Shown here piece after piece: positions 44,649-53,859 of a stretch of 64,000 bases of DNA. The DNA lies in NCBI RefSeq assembly GCF_002879645.1, contig NZ_PNRE01000025.1:128585-192584 (forward strand), read 5' to 3'. Both the position numbers and the translations under genes were made by a program. A model generated the notes under the pieces. It was not told the DNA's origin and did not search any database. It saw only the letters and a list, made by a program, of their open reading frames with translations. The number at the start of each line of letters is the position of its first letter. The stretch's first letter is position 1. This DNA comes from Halomonas heilongjiangensis (GTDB lineage Bacteria; Pseudomonadota; Gammaproteobacteria; Pseudomonadales; Halomonadaceae).

Positions 44649-45206
44649 TCAAGGGATCTCGCTGGCGTGGAAGTCGGAAGCGAGGCGATCCTTGTCCGAC
44701 AGGATCGGCTGGCTGCCCCAGCACCACGCCTCGCGTTGCCAATCGATGGCAAGCGTCGGGTCATCCCAGCGGATGGAACGCTCGAACCGTGGTGCGTAGT
44801 AGTGGGTCGTCTTGTAGAGCACGTCGGCAGTGGTACTCAGCACCACGAAGCCGTGGGCGAAACCTTCCGGCACCCAGAGCTGCCGGTGGTTGGCCGCGGA
44901 CAGCCGGGCACTCACCCATTGCCCGCGAGTGGCGGAACCGCGGCGGATGTCCACGGCGACATCGAGGATCTCCCCGGCCACGACCCGCACCAGCTTGCCC
45001 TGGGGCTGCTCGACCTGATAATGCAGCCCGCGCAGCACCCCGCGTGCAGAGCGGGAGTGGTTGTCCTGAACGAAGGTGGCGCTCACGCCGGCAACGGCTT
45101 CGAAGTCGCGCCGGTTGAAGCTTTCCATGAAGAACCCGCGCTCATCGCCATGCACCCTGGGGGTGATCAGCAGAACGTCGGGGATTGCGAGAGGCGTTGC
45201 TTCCAT
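44649..45206 (-). CDS. rfbC: dTDP-4-dehydrorhamnose 3,5-epimerase
   Basis: A 185-residue cupin epimerase. It has PRVHGDERGFFMESFN, QDNHSRSARGVLRGLHYQ with the catalytic His, VDIRRGS, and FAHGFVVLS. It converts dTDP-4-keto-6-deoxyglucose to the 4-keto-rhamnose form. The start MEATPLAIPDV aligns with known RfbC N-termini; an ATG four codons upstream is possible. It is last in the order rfbB, rfbD, rfbA, rfbC. Confidence 0.95.
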   Translation of the reverse strand: MEATPLAIPDVLLITPRVHGDERGFFMESFNRRDFEAVAGVSATFVQDNHSRSARGVLRGLHYQVEQPQGKLVRVVAGEILDVAVDIRRGSATRGQWVSARLSAANHRQLWVPEGFAHGFVVLSTTADVLYKTTHYYAPRFERSIRWDDPTLAIDWQREAWCWGSQPILSDKDRLASDFHASEIP

Positions 45207-45255
45207 TGCACTGAACATCCATGTCGTGGGGGCCGGCGGCCCTCGGCAGGGCCGC

Positions 45256-46134
45256 CTACGGGGCTGGGGTCGCCAGATGGAGCAGGTATTGGCCGTAGCC
45301 GGTCTTGGCAAGGGCCTCGCCCTGGGCGATGAGCCTGTCGTCATCGATCCAGCCATTGCGCCAGGCGATCTCTTCCAGGCAGGCGACCTTCAGCCCCTGG
45401 CGGTGCTCGATGGTCTGCACGTACTGGGCGGCTTCCAGCAGGCTGTCGTGGGTGCCGGTGTCCAGCCAGGCGAAGCCGCGGCCCAGGCACTCCACCTGCA
45501 GGTCGCCGCGAGCCAGGTAGGCATTGTTGATGCAGGTGATCTCCAGCTCGCCACGGTGGGACGGGCGGACGCGTCTGGCGATCTCGACGACATCGTTGTC
45601 GTAGAAGTAGAGTCCGGTCACGGCATGGTTCGACCTGGGCCGGGTCGGCTTCTCGGCGATCGAGATGGCGTTCCCCTGGGGGCCGAATTCCACCACGCCG
45701 AACCGCTCGGGATCCTTGACGTAGTAGCCGAAGATGGTGGCACCCCGGTGGCGTCGGTTCGCTTGCTGCAGCTGGGCGGTGAAATGCTGGCCATGGAAGA
45801 TGTTGTCGCCCAGCACGAGGCACACGGGATCGTTGGCGATGAAACGCTCGCCGATGAGGAAGGCCTGTGCCAGGCCATCGGGCGATGACTGCTCGGCGTA
45901 CTCCAGCGATATCCCGAACTGGGCGCCATCGCCCAGCAGACGCTGGAAGGCAGGCAGGTCATCGGGGGTCGAGATGATCAGGATCTCCCGGACCCCGGCG
46001 AGCATCAGTACCGAGAGCGGGTAGTAGATCATCGGCTTGTCGTAGATCGGCAGCAACTGCTTGGACACCCCATGGGTGATGGGATAGAGCCGACTGCCGG
46101 CGCCGCCGGCCAGGACGATGCCTTTACGCGTCAT
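45256..46134 (-). CDS. rfbA: Glucose-1-phosphate thymidylyltransferase
   Basis: A 292-residue nucleotidyltransferase starting [17 protein letters not shown], with [30 protein letters not shown] and [12 protein letters not shown]. It makes dTDP-glucose, the first step of dTDP-L-rhamnose synthesis. The ATG overlaps the rfbD stop by one base (TGATG). Length and motifs match RmlA. Confidence 0.97.
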   Translation of the reverse strand: MTRKGIVLAGGAGSRLYPITHGVSKQLLPIYDKPMIYYPLSVLMLAGVREILIISTPDDLPAFQRLLGDGAQFGISLEYAEQSSPDGLAQAFLIGERFIANDPVCLVLGDNIFHGQHFTAQLQQANRRHRGATIFGYYVKDPERFGVVEFGPQGNAISIAEKPTRPRSNHAVTGLYFYDNDVVEIARRVRPSHRGELEITCINNAYLARGDLQVECLGRGFAWLDTGTHDSLLEAAQYVQTIEHRQGLKVACLEEIAWRNGWIDDDRLIAQGEALAKTGYGQYLLHLATPAP

Positions 46135-47045
46135 CACGAATGCTCCATGGGTTCTCTCAGGCGGGCGCCCGTGGGGTGAGAGAGATACTCTCCGAGCGTG
46201 AGTGCCAACTGGGCCTCCCAGTCGGGCAGGGGTGTCCTCAGGGCGGCTTCGAGCTTGTCGAGGCACAGCCGCGAGTTGAGCGGACGCGAGGCCGGGGTGG
46301 GATAGCCGGTCGTGGGAACCGGCATGACCGCATCGGGTGCCAGCGTCATGGCGACGCCCTGGGAGTCGGCGAACCGCAAGATGGCCTGGGCAACGCCGTG
46401 CCAGCTCGTCTCGCCGCGAGGCGCGAGGTGATAGAGGCCACTTGCCAGGCGCAGGGAGAGTGCCTGGGCCGTGACCCTGGCGATCAGGCGGGCCGGAGTG
46501 GGAACGCCGACCTGGTCGGCGACCACCGCGAGCTGTTCGCGCTCCAGGGCCAGCCGCAGCAGGGTCTTCATGAAGTTGCGGCCGTAGGCGCTGTAGACCC
46601 AGCTGGTACGGAAGATCAGGTGCTGGCAGCCGCTCTGCTGGATGGCCAGGTCCCCTTCCAGCTTGGTCTGACCATAGACATTGAGCGGTGCGGGGGTCGC
46701 ATCTTCCCGCCACGGCGTATCGCCGCGGCCGGAATAGACGTAATCGCTGGAGTAGTGCACCAGGCACAGGTCATGCCGCTTGGCATGCCGGGCCAGTTGG
46801 GCGGGCAGTTCGGCGTTCAGGCGCCGGGCGAGCGCCGGTTCGCGCTCGGCCCGGTCTACCGCCGTGTAGGCCGCGGCGTTGACGATCAGATCGGGGCGAT
46901 GCTGCGCCAGCCAGGCATCGACCGCCCGGGCGTCGAGAAGATCGAGCGAGTGACGGGAAGGAGCCAGGACCCGGCCCAGCAGGCTGAGCTGACGCTGCAG
47001 CTCGAAGCCGACCTGGCCGGTGCTTCCGGTGACCAGAATATTCAT
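46134..47045 (-). CDS. rfbD: dTDP-4-dehydrorhamnose reductase
   Basis: A 303-residue SDR-type enzyme: [37 protein letters not shown], and the catalytic YGQTK. It performs the last reduction to dTDP-L-rhamnose. A longer frame reaches upstream, but the ATG at 47045 gives the standard family N-terminus. It lies 50 bases after the rfbB stop. Confidence 0.96.
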   Translation of the reverse strand: MNILVTGSTGQVGFELQRQLSLLGRVLAPSRHSLDLLDARAVDAWLAQHRPDLIVNAAAYTAVDRAEREPALARRLNAELPAQLARHAKRHDLCLVHYSSDYVYSGRGDTPWREDATPAPLNVYGQTKLEGDLAIQQSGCQHLIFRTSWVYSAYGRNFMKTLLRLALEREQLAVVADQVGVPTPARLIARVTAQALSLRLASGLYHLAPRGETSWHGVAQAILRFADSQGVAMTLAPDAVMPVPTTGYPTPASRPLNSRLCLDKLEAALRTPLPDWEAQLALTLGEYLSHPTGARLREPMEHS

Positions 47046-47095
47046 TGATGCCATCCATGCCATCGAGTTGAAGAGGTCAGGTCGAGTCGAGGAGA

Positions 47096-48172
47096 TCAGG
47101 TGACCGTGTCGGCCAGGCCGAGACGCTGCCCCTGGTAGCGGCCCTCCTGCACGCGCCGCCACCAGCTCTGGTTGCGCAGGTACCATTCGACCGTCTTGCG
47201 CAGCCCGCTCTCGAGCGTCTCGTGCGGCACCCAGCCCAGCTCGCGGGCGATCTTGCCGGCGTCGATGGCATAGCGCCTGTCGTGGCCCGGCCGATCGTCG
47301 ACGAAGGTGATCAGATCGCGATACGAGCGATGCGACGGGGCCAGCTCCTGCAACAGGTCGCAGATCGCTTCGACGACGGCGAGATTGGTCTTCTCGTTGT
47401 GACCACCGATGTTGTAGGTCTCACCGACCCTGCCGTCGCTCGCCACCCTGATCAGGGCGCGGGCGTGGTCCTCCACATGGAGCCAGTCGCGGACCTGCTG
47501 GCCGTCGCCATAGACCGGCAGCGGCTTGCCGGCCAGGGCGTTGAGGATCATCAGCGGGATCAACTTCTCGGGGAAATGGTGGGAACCGTAGTTGTTGGAG
47601 CAGTTGGTGATCAGGGTCGGCAGCCCGTAGGTGCGCTGCCAGGCCCGCACCAGGTGGTCGGCGCTGGCCTTGCTGGCGGCATAGGGGGAGCTGGGTGCAT
47701 AGGGAGTGGACTCGGTGAACAGGCCCTGCCGATCGTCCAGATCGCCGTATACCTCGTCGGTGGACACGTGATGAAAGCGGAACCCGGCCGCCTTGCCGGG
47801 CTCGCGCTCCAGCAACTCATTCCAGTAGCCACGGGCCACCTCCAGCAGTACCGAGGTGCCGACCACGTTGGTCCGGATGAACTCGGCCGGCCCATCGATG
47901 GAGCGATCCACATGACTCTCGGCGGCCAGGTGCATCACCACATCGGGCCGCTGCTCGGCAAAGAGGCGCTGCATGGTCGGCGTATCGCAGATATCCGCCT
48001 CGACGAAGAGATGGCGCGGGCTCGTCGCCACGCCTTCCAGCGAGCCCAGGTTGCCGGCGTAGGTCAGCTTGTCGACGTTGACCACCCGGTGCTCCGTCGT
48101 CCCGATCAACTCGCGCACCACGGCCGAGCCGATGAAGCCGGCACCTCCCGTCACCAGAAACGTCTTGGCCAT
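47096..48172 (-). CDS. rfbB: dTDP-glucose 4,6-dehydratase
   Basis: A 358-residue extended SDR with [30 protein letters not shown], the catalytic [10 protein letters not shown], and SNNYG. It converts dTDP-glucose to the 4-keto-6-deoxy intermediate. It follows the kpsE-like gene by three bases, so rhamnose precursor synthesis is in the same unit as capsule export. Confidence 0.97.
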   Translation of the reverse strand: MAKTFLVTGGAGFIGSAVVRELIGTTEHRVVNVDKLTYAGNLGSLEGVATSPRHLFVEADICDTPTMQRLFAEQRPDVVMHLAAESHVDRSIDGPAEFIRTNVVGTSVLLEVARGYWNELLEREPGKAAGFRFHHVSTDEVYGDLDDRQGLFTESTPYAPSSPYAASKASADHLVRAWQRTYGLPTLITNCSNNYGSHHFPEKLIPLMILNALAGKPLPVYGDGQQVRDWLHVEDHARALIRVASDGRVGETYNIGGHNEKTNLAVVEAICDLLQELAPSHRSYRDLITFVDDRPGHDRRYAIDAGKIARELGWVPHETLESGLRKTVEWYLRNQSWWRRVQEGRYQGQRLGLADTVT

Positions 48173-48175
48173 GGG

Positions 48176-49258
48176 TCAGTCCTTATGATCACGCACGATC
48201 AACACGATCATGTTGAGAATGAAGGTCACGAACAGGGCAAGGATGCCGAACACCGTGGCGTTGTAGAGCCGGCGCGGCTCGACCGCGTACTCGGGGAACA
48301 CCGGGCTCTGCAGGACCGACACCTGCTTGAGGGTACGCGCCGCCTCGATCCGGGTGTTCTCCAGGGCGGACATGGCACTGGAGTAGGTTTCCTGGGCAAA
48401 CTGGGCCCGCAGTTCCAGCGTCTGATACTCCGACGAGATCCGGTTGAGCGAATCTCCCGTGGCCTGGGCCAAGCGGTCGCGCTCCTGGTCGATCTGCTCG
48501 CGCAGGGCGCGGATCTCGCTTTCCACCCTCACCATCTCCGAGGATTGAGCACTCTGGAAGCTGCCCAGGGCACTGCGCCGTGCCTGCAAGCGAGCCAGCT
48601 CGCCTTCCAGGGTGCCCACCACCTGGTTCAGGCTCTCCACGGTGTTGGTGGGCGATACCAGACCATGTTCGTTCTGGTAGTCGAGCAGGTCGGCACGTGC
48701 CACATCCAGCCGCTCGCTGAGACGCCCCAGTTGCTGCTCGAGGAAGCGCACCTGCTCCTCGGCCAGGCGCTGCCCCATCTCGTTCATGTGCTCCTCGCCG
48801 GCTTCGAGCAGCAAGGAGGCCAGTTGATGGGCGAACTCCGGCGTGTAGGCCTGCACCTCGATCTTGAGCACCTGGGCATATTCGTCCATGTCGATCTTCA
48901 CCCGGCTCTGGTAGTACTGATGCAGGTCCTCGATGGGCACATCGGGGTCACGCAACCGCGAGAAGAAGTCACCGTGGCCGGAGTAGTGCTCACGGAGGTC
49001 CAGGGTTTCCTGTGCCCGGCGCAGCATGTCGACCGACAACAGGTGCTCGCGCAACAACAGCAGGTCGCTGGAACCACCTCCGCCCCCGAGGATCGAGGAC
49101 ATCGAGACGTCGGGCGAGGCGAGCTGTGGGCTCTCCAGCACCACCACCGTGCGCGAGACATAGCGATCCGTGGCCCAGAGGGTCCAGTAGGCACTCACCA
49201 GCACGATCACCGCGATGCAGATTCCCCAGTAGGGATTACGTTTAAAGAATGCTTTCAT
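48176..49258 (-). CDS. kpsE: KpsE/BexC/CtrB-type capsule export inner-membrane protein
   Basis: A 360-residue polysaccharide co-polymerase of the ABC-export class. There is an N-terminal membrane segment (about 10-28) and a C-terminal one (about 335-353). Between them lies a long helical periplasmic region (about 155-300), with FPEYAVEPRRLYN just before the second span. The family bridges the KpsMT transporter and the outer-membrane KpsD channel. A glycine-rich stretch (GGGGG near residue 58) is unusual. Start ATG at 49258, 23 bases after the kpsT stop. Confidence 0.93.
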   Translation of the reverse strand: MKAFFKRNPYWGICIAVIVLVSAYWTLWATDRYVSRTVVVLESPQLASPDVSMSSILGGGGGSSDLLLLREHLLSVDMLRRAQETLDLREHYSGHGDFFSRLRDPDVPIEDLHQYYQSRVKIDMDEYAQVLKIEVQAYTPEFAHQLASLLLEAGEEHMNEMGQRLAEEQVRFLEQQLGRLSERLDVARADLLDYQNEHGLVSPTNTVESLNQVVGTLEGELARLQARRSALGSFQSAQSSEMVRVESEIRALREQIDQERDRLAQATGDSLNRISSEYQTLELRAQFAQETYSSAMSALENTRIEAARTLKQVSVLQSPVFPEYAVEPRRLYNATVFGILALFVTFILNMIVLIVRDHKD

Positions 49259-49281
49259 TCATCAGGCCTTGTAGGAAAACC

Positions 49282-50163
49282 TCAATCATCGTCATCGGCC
49301 TGCTCCTTGACGGCCGCAAGCTCCGCCTTGCGCTGCCTGAGCAGTTGGCGTTTGTGCGTCATCGATGCCATCAGGGTATCGAGATGCGCCTGGTCGGCAC
49401 CCGCGGCCTGCGCTTCGGCATGGGCCGCCTTGACGGCCCGCAGTTCCTTGCGCGCCTCCCAGGTCGCCGTTCTCGCCTGCCGCAGAGGCGCCGAATCCGG
49501 CATGCCGCTGGTCTCGTGGTAGGCCGCGATCGCGTCGTCTATCTCGTCGAACCACTGGGCCCTGCCCTGATGGAGAAAGATGCCGGCCTGACACATGTCC
49601 CGCAGGATGGCTTCGCCATGGGAGACCATGATCAGGCTGGCCTTCCCCACCCGGTCCCGGAAGGCCTGCTTGGCCTTGGCCTTGAAGGCCCTGTCCCCTA
49701 CCGAGGTGGCCTCGTCGGAGAGGTAGACGTCGAAATCGAAGGCCAGGGAGAGGCCGAAGGCCAGGCGCGAGCGCATCCCGGACGAGTATGTCTGCACCGG
49801 GCGGTCGAAGGCCGGGCCGATCTCGGCGAACCCCTCGACGAAATCGATGACTCGCTTGACGCCCTGTACGCCGCCGCCGTGCACACGCGCCACGAACTGG
49901 ACGTTCTGGCGGCCGGTCATGGACCCCTTGAAGCCCCCGGTGAGCCCGATGGGCCAGGAGACGCGGCAGCGACGAATCACCGCCCCTCGCTCGGGAGAGT
50001 CCATGCCGCCGATCAGCCGCAGCAGGGTCGACTTGCCGGCCCCATTGGGGCCCACCAGGCCGACGCTCACGCCCTGGGGAATGGTCAGGTTGATGTCCTT
50101 GAGCACCCACTCGTTGTGCAGGTGGTTGTGGTAGCGCTTGTACAGTCCCTTGAGCTCGATCAT
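49282..50163 (-). CDS. kpsT: KpsT, capsule export ABC-transporter ATPase with C-terminal coiled-coil extension
   Basis: A 293-residue ATPase: Walker A GPNGAGKST, signature YSSGMRSRLAFGL, Walker B VYLSDEATSVGD and the H-loop SHG. E. coli KpsT is about 220 residues. The extra 60-70 residues here are an Ala/Glu/Lys-rich coiled coil with a run of terminal Asp. It energises export of the lipid-linked capsule through KpsM. It lies four bases after the kpsM stop. Confidence 0.95.
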   Translation of the reverse strand: MIELKGLYKRYHNHLHNEWVLKDINLTIPQGVSVGLVGPNGAGKSTLLRLIGGMDSPERGAVIRRCRVSWPIGLTGGFKGSMTGRQNVQFVARVHGGGVQGVKRVIDFVEGFAEIGPAFDRPVQTYSSGMRSRLAFGLSLAFDFDVYLSDEATSVGDRAFKAKAKQAFRDRVGKASLIMVSHGEAILRDMCQAGIFLHQGRAQWFDEIDDAIAAYHETSGMPDSAPLRQARTATWEARKELRAVKAAHAEAQAAGADQAHLDTLMASMTHKRQLLRQRKAELAAVKEQADDDD

Positions 50164-50167
50164 GGCA

Positions 50168-50974
50168 TCACTTGGCCTTCAACTCTTCGGTGAAGCGCAG
50201 GTGCAGAATCAAGCCCAGCGCAATCAGCGACAGCGCGAATAGCCACACATACAGCAGGCTGATGCCCTGAACGGCCTTGTAGTTCTCGAAGAAGCCCAGG
50301 CGCAGGAACTCGAGCGCGTGGGCAATCGGGTTGTAGAGCATCAGTTGCTGGATATGGTAGGGCTTCATGCCCATGGGAATGATGACCCCCGACAGCAGCA
50401 TCAGCGGCAGCGACAGCATCCGCACGACGCGTCCGATCTCGGGGACCAGCGCCGCGGCCGCCGATACGGCCAGGCCCACACCGGCGCCCAACGCCCACAG
50501 CGACAGCCAGGCCCACATCGCGAACATGGGCAGATCGGCGAAGAGATCGAACCCGAGCATGAGCCCACCGGCGATGAAGATCAGAAACACGAAGGTGCGC
50601 AACAGGCCCTCGAGCGCGATTCGGACCAATACCGTGTCGACCGGCAGGACCTGGCGATAGGCGAACAGGCCCTGGTTGGCCTCTACCGCGCCTACCGGAC
50701 GGTTCATGCCCTCCCGGAACAGGAAGAAGCCCATCAGTCCGACGATCAGCCAGGGGATGAAGTCGGCGCCGATCACGAAGCGATCGCCGCGAATCATGCT
50801 GCGTATCGCGATGAAGATGCCGACGAAGGCGATCGGCTCGAAGATCATCCAGAACCAGGCGAAGCGGTCGGCCATGGTGCGCGAAACGGTTTCACGCATG
50901 AACATGGCAAACCAGACGCTACGCGTGACCTGCCAGGGGGTACGGGCACCGTTGGTGGTGTCGATGTCAGGCAT
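50168..50974 (-). CDS. kpsM: KpsM, capsule export ABC-transporter permease
   Basis: A 268-residue ABC-2 type permease with six hydrophobic segments, RETVSRT...FAWFWMIFEP near the N-terminus, and the PLMLLSGVIIPMGMKP and YNPIAHALEFLRLGFF region typical of KpsM/BexB/CtrC. It forms the inner-membrane pore with KpsT. A 128-base gap with a hairpin separates it from the kpsD-like gene upstream. Confidence 0.95.
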   Translation of the reverse strand: MPDIDTTNGARTPWQVTRSVWFAMFMRETVSRTMADRFAWFWMIFEPIAFVGIFIAIRSMIRGDRFVIGADFIPWLIVGLMGFFLFREGMNRPVGAVEANQGLFAYRQVLPVDTVLVRIALEGLLRTFVFLIFIAGGLMLGFDLFADLPMFAMWAWLSLWALGAGVGLAVSAAAALVPEIGRVVRMLSLPLMLLSGVIIPMGMKPYHIQQLMLYNPIAHALEFLRLGFFENYKAVQGISLLYVWLFALSLIALGLILHLRFTEELKAK

Positions 50975-51038
50975 GGGAGTCGATACCGGCCACGAAGGTG
51001 GCCTGTGATTCAGGGTTGACTGGGGGGTTGCCTCGCGC

Positions 51039-51062
51039 AGGCGCCTGGGGAACCAGGCGCCT
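51039..51062 (-). other. Hairpin between kpsD-like gene and kpsM
   Basis: A perfect ten-base inverted repeat (AGGCGCCTGG/CCAGGCGCCT) with a GGAA loop lies 40 bases after the kpsD-like stop. No T-tract follows on the minus strand. It may partly terminate transcription, or separate outer-membrane and transporter expression by mRNA processing. Confidence 0.5.
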
Positions 51063-51102
51063 CGGGCCGATGCCGCGCCATGGCGGCACCGGCCCAGGCG
51101 TG

Positions 51103-52812
51103 CTAGATATCGAGCACGACCTTGGTCGCCACGGCGATCTGGAAGAGGATCTGGCTGAGGGTGGAGGCGAGCTGCAGGTTGTTGCTCGGCACCTTGGGCA
51201 TCACCAGGATCTCGTCGCCGGGCCGCAGGGTGGCGTTGCGAGCGTTGACCACCGCGCCATTCTGGCGTGCGATCAGGATATGGTCATCGTCGGCGCGCTG
51301 GGTGAAGCCACCGGCCGCTTCGATGTAGTCACGCACGCTCATCCCCGGGTTGTAGACGGCCGCCTGGGGCACGACGATCTCGCCGCTGACCAGAATGGAG
51401 TCGCTGATCTCGGGAATGGTGATGAGATCGCCATCCTGCAGGCGGATGTCACTGATACGATCGTCCTGGGCGACCACCAGCCGGCCGGAGGGTTCGACCT
51501 CCCGGGCCCGCGCGACGAAGTCCTGGATGAGCTCGGCCTCCTGCACACGGGTGCGGGCTTCCTCATCGGTGCGAGTCGGCGCGCCGAGGTAGGTGGTCTC
51601 CAGGCGGCGCAGGCTATCCTCGAGTGACTGTCGCTGCTGCTCGGCCACGCTCTCGCGGCGCAGCGAGACGCTGTAGCCGGCGGTCATGTCCTTGGGTACC
51701 GCGATGGCATCGAGCAGCTCACTCAGGCGCGCATCACGCGGCAGTGCATAGCGCGAGGGGCCATAATGGCTGCCTTCGATCTGGACGACGATGGTCTCGT
51801 CGCGCTGGTCGGCGCTGAACGTCACTTCATCGCCGCTGCGTACGGTCTGCCCATTGAAGGCGTTGAGCGGGAAATAGCGGGCAAAGGGGCCGTCATCGCG
51901 GGAGCCACGCACCAGCACATGGGAGACACCGGCCTTGAGACGGGCCAGGTTGGCCACTTCCGCGCCGGTCAGCCGCTCCCCGATGAGCTCGTAGCGATAC
52001 TCGCGATGCACGTCGCCCACCACGGCGATGGAGGGGCCGCGCTCCTCCACCACGATGGTATCGCCATCCCGCAACTGGGGGCGGGCAATCTCGCCGTCGA
52101 GCAGGAAGTCATAGAGATCGACCCGAGCCACGACCTGGTTGTCGCGTATCACGCGGATATTGCGGAAGCTGCCCAGCTCATTGTCGATGCCACCGGCCTG
52201 ATCGAGGAAGTAGAGCAGCGAGTCGCTGGGGGTGCCGGCGTAGCGGCCGGGGTTCTCCACGTAGCCGGTGACGAAGACGCCCACCGGCTGCACGCCCTGC
52301 AGGTTGGTATAGACCTGGACGTTGTCGGGATAGACGGCGTGGATCGCCTGACGCACGCTCGAGTCGAGCTGCTGGCTGTTCTGCCCCTGTACCTCCAGCG
52401 GGCCGATGCTGGGGATGAAGACATTGCCCTGGGCATCGACCGTGAGCACCCGGTCGATCTCCACGGCCCCCCAGGCGCGAAGCGTGACCTGGTCGCCGGG
52501 CTTGACGCGGTAACCGGGATTCAAGCCGTCGGCCATGGTGCCTCGGAAGCCGCCTTCGAAGAGGTTGGCACCGAAGGGGGGAAGCCGGTCGGCGGCTTCG
52601 TCGAGTCGATCCTGAGGGACGGGGCCATAGGTACCGCTTCGCCAGTCGGCACGCGGGGTGTCATCCACCTCCTCGGACGCTGACGAGGCCCGCTGCTGCT
52701 CCGGCAGGATGCCGCTGGGCGGGTTGACGGTCTGGGCATGGGCCAGTGCTCCCAGCAGCGTACAGAGCAGGCCGACGAGCAGGGGCAAACAACGTTTCAC
52801 TTGCAGCATCAT
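51103..52812 (-). CDS. kpsD: KpsD/Wza-type outer-membrane polysaccharide export protein
   Basis: A 569-residue protein with a signal peptide ending GALAHA, a Poly_export domain (YRVKPGDQVTLRAWGAV ... GNVFIPSIGPLEV), and several SLBB beta-grasp segments (VFVTGYVENPGRY; ILVSGEIVVPQAAVY). There is no lipobox, as in KpsD. It forms the outer-membrane exit channel for the capsule. The ATG at 52812 has GGGAG seven bases upstream and overlaps the lipoprotein stop. Confidence 0.93.
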   Translation of the reverse strand: MMLQVKRCLPLLVGLLCTLLGALAHAQTVNPPSGILPEQQRASSASEEVDDTPRADWRSGTYGPVPQDRLDEAADRLPPFGANLFEGGFRGTMADGLNPGYRVKPGDQVTLRAWGAVEIDRVLTVDAQGNVFIPSIGPLEVQGQNSQQLDSSVRQAIHAVYPDNVQVYTNLQGVQPVGVFVTGYVENPGRYAGTPSDSLLYFLDQAGGIDNELGSFRNIRVIRDNQVVARVDLYDFLLDGEIARPQLRDGDTIVVEERGPSIAVVGDVHREYRYELIGERLTGAEVANLARLKAGVSHVLVRGSRDDGPFARYFPLNAFNGQTVRSGDEVTFSADQRDETIVVQIEGSHYGPSRYALPRDARLSELLDAIAVPKDMTAGYSVSLRRESVAEQQRQSLEDSLRRLETTYLGAPTRTDEEARTRVQEAELIQDFVARAREVEPSGRLVVAQDDRISDIRLQDGDLITIPEISDSILVSGEIVVPQAAVYNPGMSVRDYIEAAGGFTQRADDDHILIARQNGAVVNARNATLRPGDEILVMPKVPSNNLQLASTLSQILFQIAVATKVVLDI

Positions 52813-53219
52813 CGAGCACTCCCTGTACTCAGCATTTCGGTGACCAGGCGCTGGGTCTCCCACCCCTGCGCGCTTTCACAAGCGACCGCCTGCTGGGGAC
52901 CGGTGCTCGCCGACACTATGCTCAGCCGGCGACACTCACGGCCACTGGCGGCGTGATAGGGCTCGTCGGCCACGACCTCGACGTCGCGGCCCCAGGGGCT
53001 CTCGGCCAGGGTGATCACGGCACCACCGGGCGACCGGGAGAGGAAGCCACTGAGGTTCTCGTCCAGGGGCTGACCCCGGCCCCCCTGCACCACGCCGCCC
53101 GGCTGCGAACCGGAGAATCCCCCCGGAGCCGCACACCCTCCCAGAAGCATGGCAAGGCCCAGAACAACCACGCCGTTCCGTGCAGGCCGCCTGAGCAGAA
53201 GCTGGACAATCCTTGACAT
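52809..53219 (-). CDS. Small lipoprotein, first gene of capsule unit
   Basis: A 136-residue protein with a basic N-terminus, a hydrophobic stretch and a lipobox (MLLGGC, Cys29). The mature part is Gly/Ser-rich, then has ITLAESPWG, VVADEPYHAASGRECR and two further Cys, possibly a disulfide. The family is not recognised. Position at the head of the unit, overlapping the KpsD-like gene by four bases, suggests a helper of the outer-membrane channel or its assembly. Confidence 0.8.
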   Translation of the reverse strand: MSRIVQLLLRRPARNGVVVLGLAMLLGGCAAPGGFSGSQPGGVVQGGRGQPLDENLSGFLSRSPGGAVITLAESPWGRDVEVVADEPYHAASGRECRRLSIVSASTGPQQAVACESAQGWETQRLVTEMLSTGSAR

Positions 53220-53318
53220 GTGGAATCTCTACATTGATGGCGATGCCTGCCATTCTGCCATGGGCAGGCACCATGAGTGTCGACAAGGGAATAATAGGCC
53301 AAATATTGCGCTTTCAGA

Positions 53319-53330
53319 CACGCTACCGCC
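53319..53330 (-). promoter_or_regulatory. ops element (RfaH recruitment site) in capsule leader
   Basis: The minus strand reads GGCGGTAGCGTG, which contains the ops core GGCGGTAGCG. In enterobacteria this sequence pauses RNA polymerase and loads the antiterminator RfaH at the start of long capsule and LPS operons. It lies 100 bases upstream of the first capsule gene, in the right orientation. The rest of the 39-base JUMPstart sequence is not conserved. Confidence 0.8.
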
Positions 53331-53423
53331 CGGGGATTTGAACGGACGCATTCCCTTGCCCTGACCAGATGACATCCTGTCGTCTGCCGAGCCCACCCTG
53401 TCACGAGTGAGCTCAAAATTGAC

Positions 53424-53465
53424 GGCAATTTTATGGGAGAGATACGCCTATCTCCATAAATTGCC
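53424..53465. repeat. Imperfect inverted repeat upstream of the capsule leader
   Basis: Arms GGCAATTTTATGGGAGAGATA and TATCTCCATAAATTGCC pair imperfectly around a CGCC centre. It is AT-rich in an otherwise GC-rich region and could be an operator or an early hairpin of the leader transcript. Confidence 0.5.
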
Positions 53466-53495
53466 ATGGAAAGTGCCCTTTCTCTAAGTAGAACA

Positions 53496-53680
53496 GTCGC
53501 CACTTGACTACACCCCTGTCGGCGCGAGATTACATCCCGGAAGGGTTCACTGGAGAGGGTCGCTTATCGCCAACACGCCTGTCGGCGTGTGACTACATCC
53601 TGAAGTGAATCGCCGGGCGAGGTCGTCGATTGTCAACACTACTGCCGACAAATGCATACACCCTGGGGCGAGTCACTGCA
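53496..53680. repeat. Three degenerate 63-base direct repeats
   Basis: Copies begin at 53496, 53559 and 53622, each starting with GTCG. The best-kept block is CCTGTCGGCG (53515 and 53578, degraded at 53641), followed by a TACATCC/TACACCC element. The period is 63 bases. They lie in the non-coding region between gcvT and the capsule leader. Confidence 0.75.
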
Positions 53681-53770
53681 GACACAATGCGGGATACCAG
53701 TGGCCGGATCGGCAGGTGTCGAATCGACTGCCCGCCCCCTCAGGAGTAGCACCAGCCAGCCGCACCATAG

Positions 53771-53799
53771 AAAACGGCCACCTCCCGGGAGGTGGCCGT
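53771..53799 (-). terminator. Rho-independent terminator after gcvT
   Basis: A perfect 13-base-pair palindrome (arm ACGGCCACCTCCC) is followed on the minus strand by a short T-run (AAAA at 53771-53774 on the plus strand). It lies 61 bases after the gcvT stop and separates it from the capsule leader. Confidence 0.8.
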
Positions 53800-53859
53800 C
53801 GTTGTCGAGTCCATGGCAGAGGGGACGGTGCGGCGGTAAGATAACGGTATAAACTCTCT

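Noticed and set aside
53496..53680. CRISPR-like array
   Set aside because: The repeats are contiguous and degenerate, with no spacers and no cas genes.
53832..53840. GGCGGTAAG on the plus strand, near the ops sequence
   Set aside because: It differs from the ops core, faces the wrong way for the capsule unit, and lies just downstream of gcvT.
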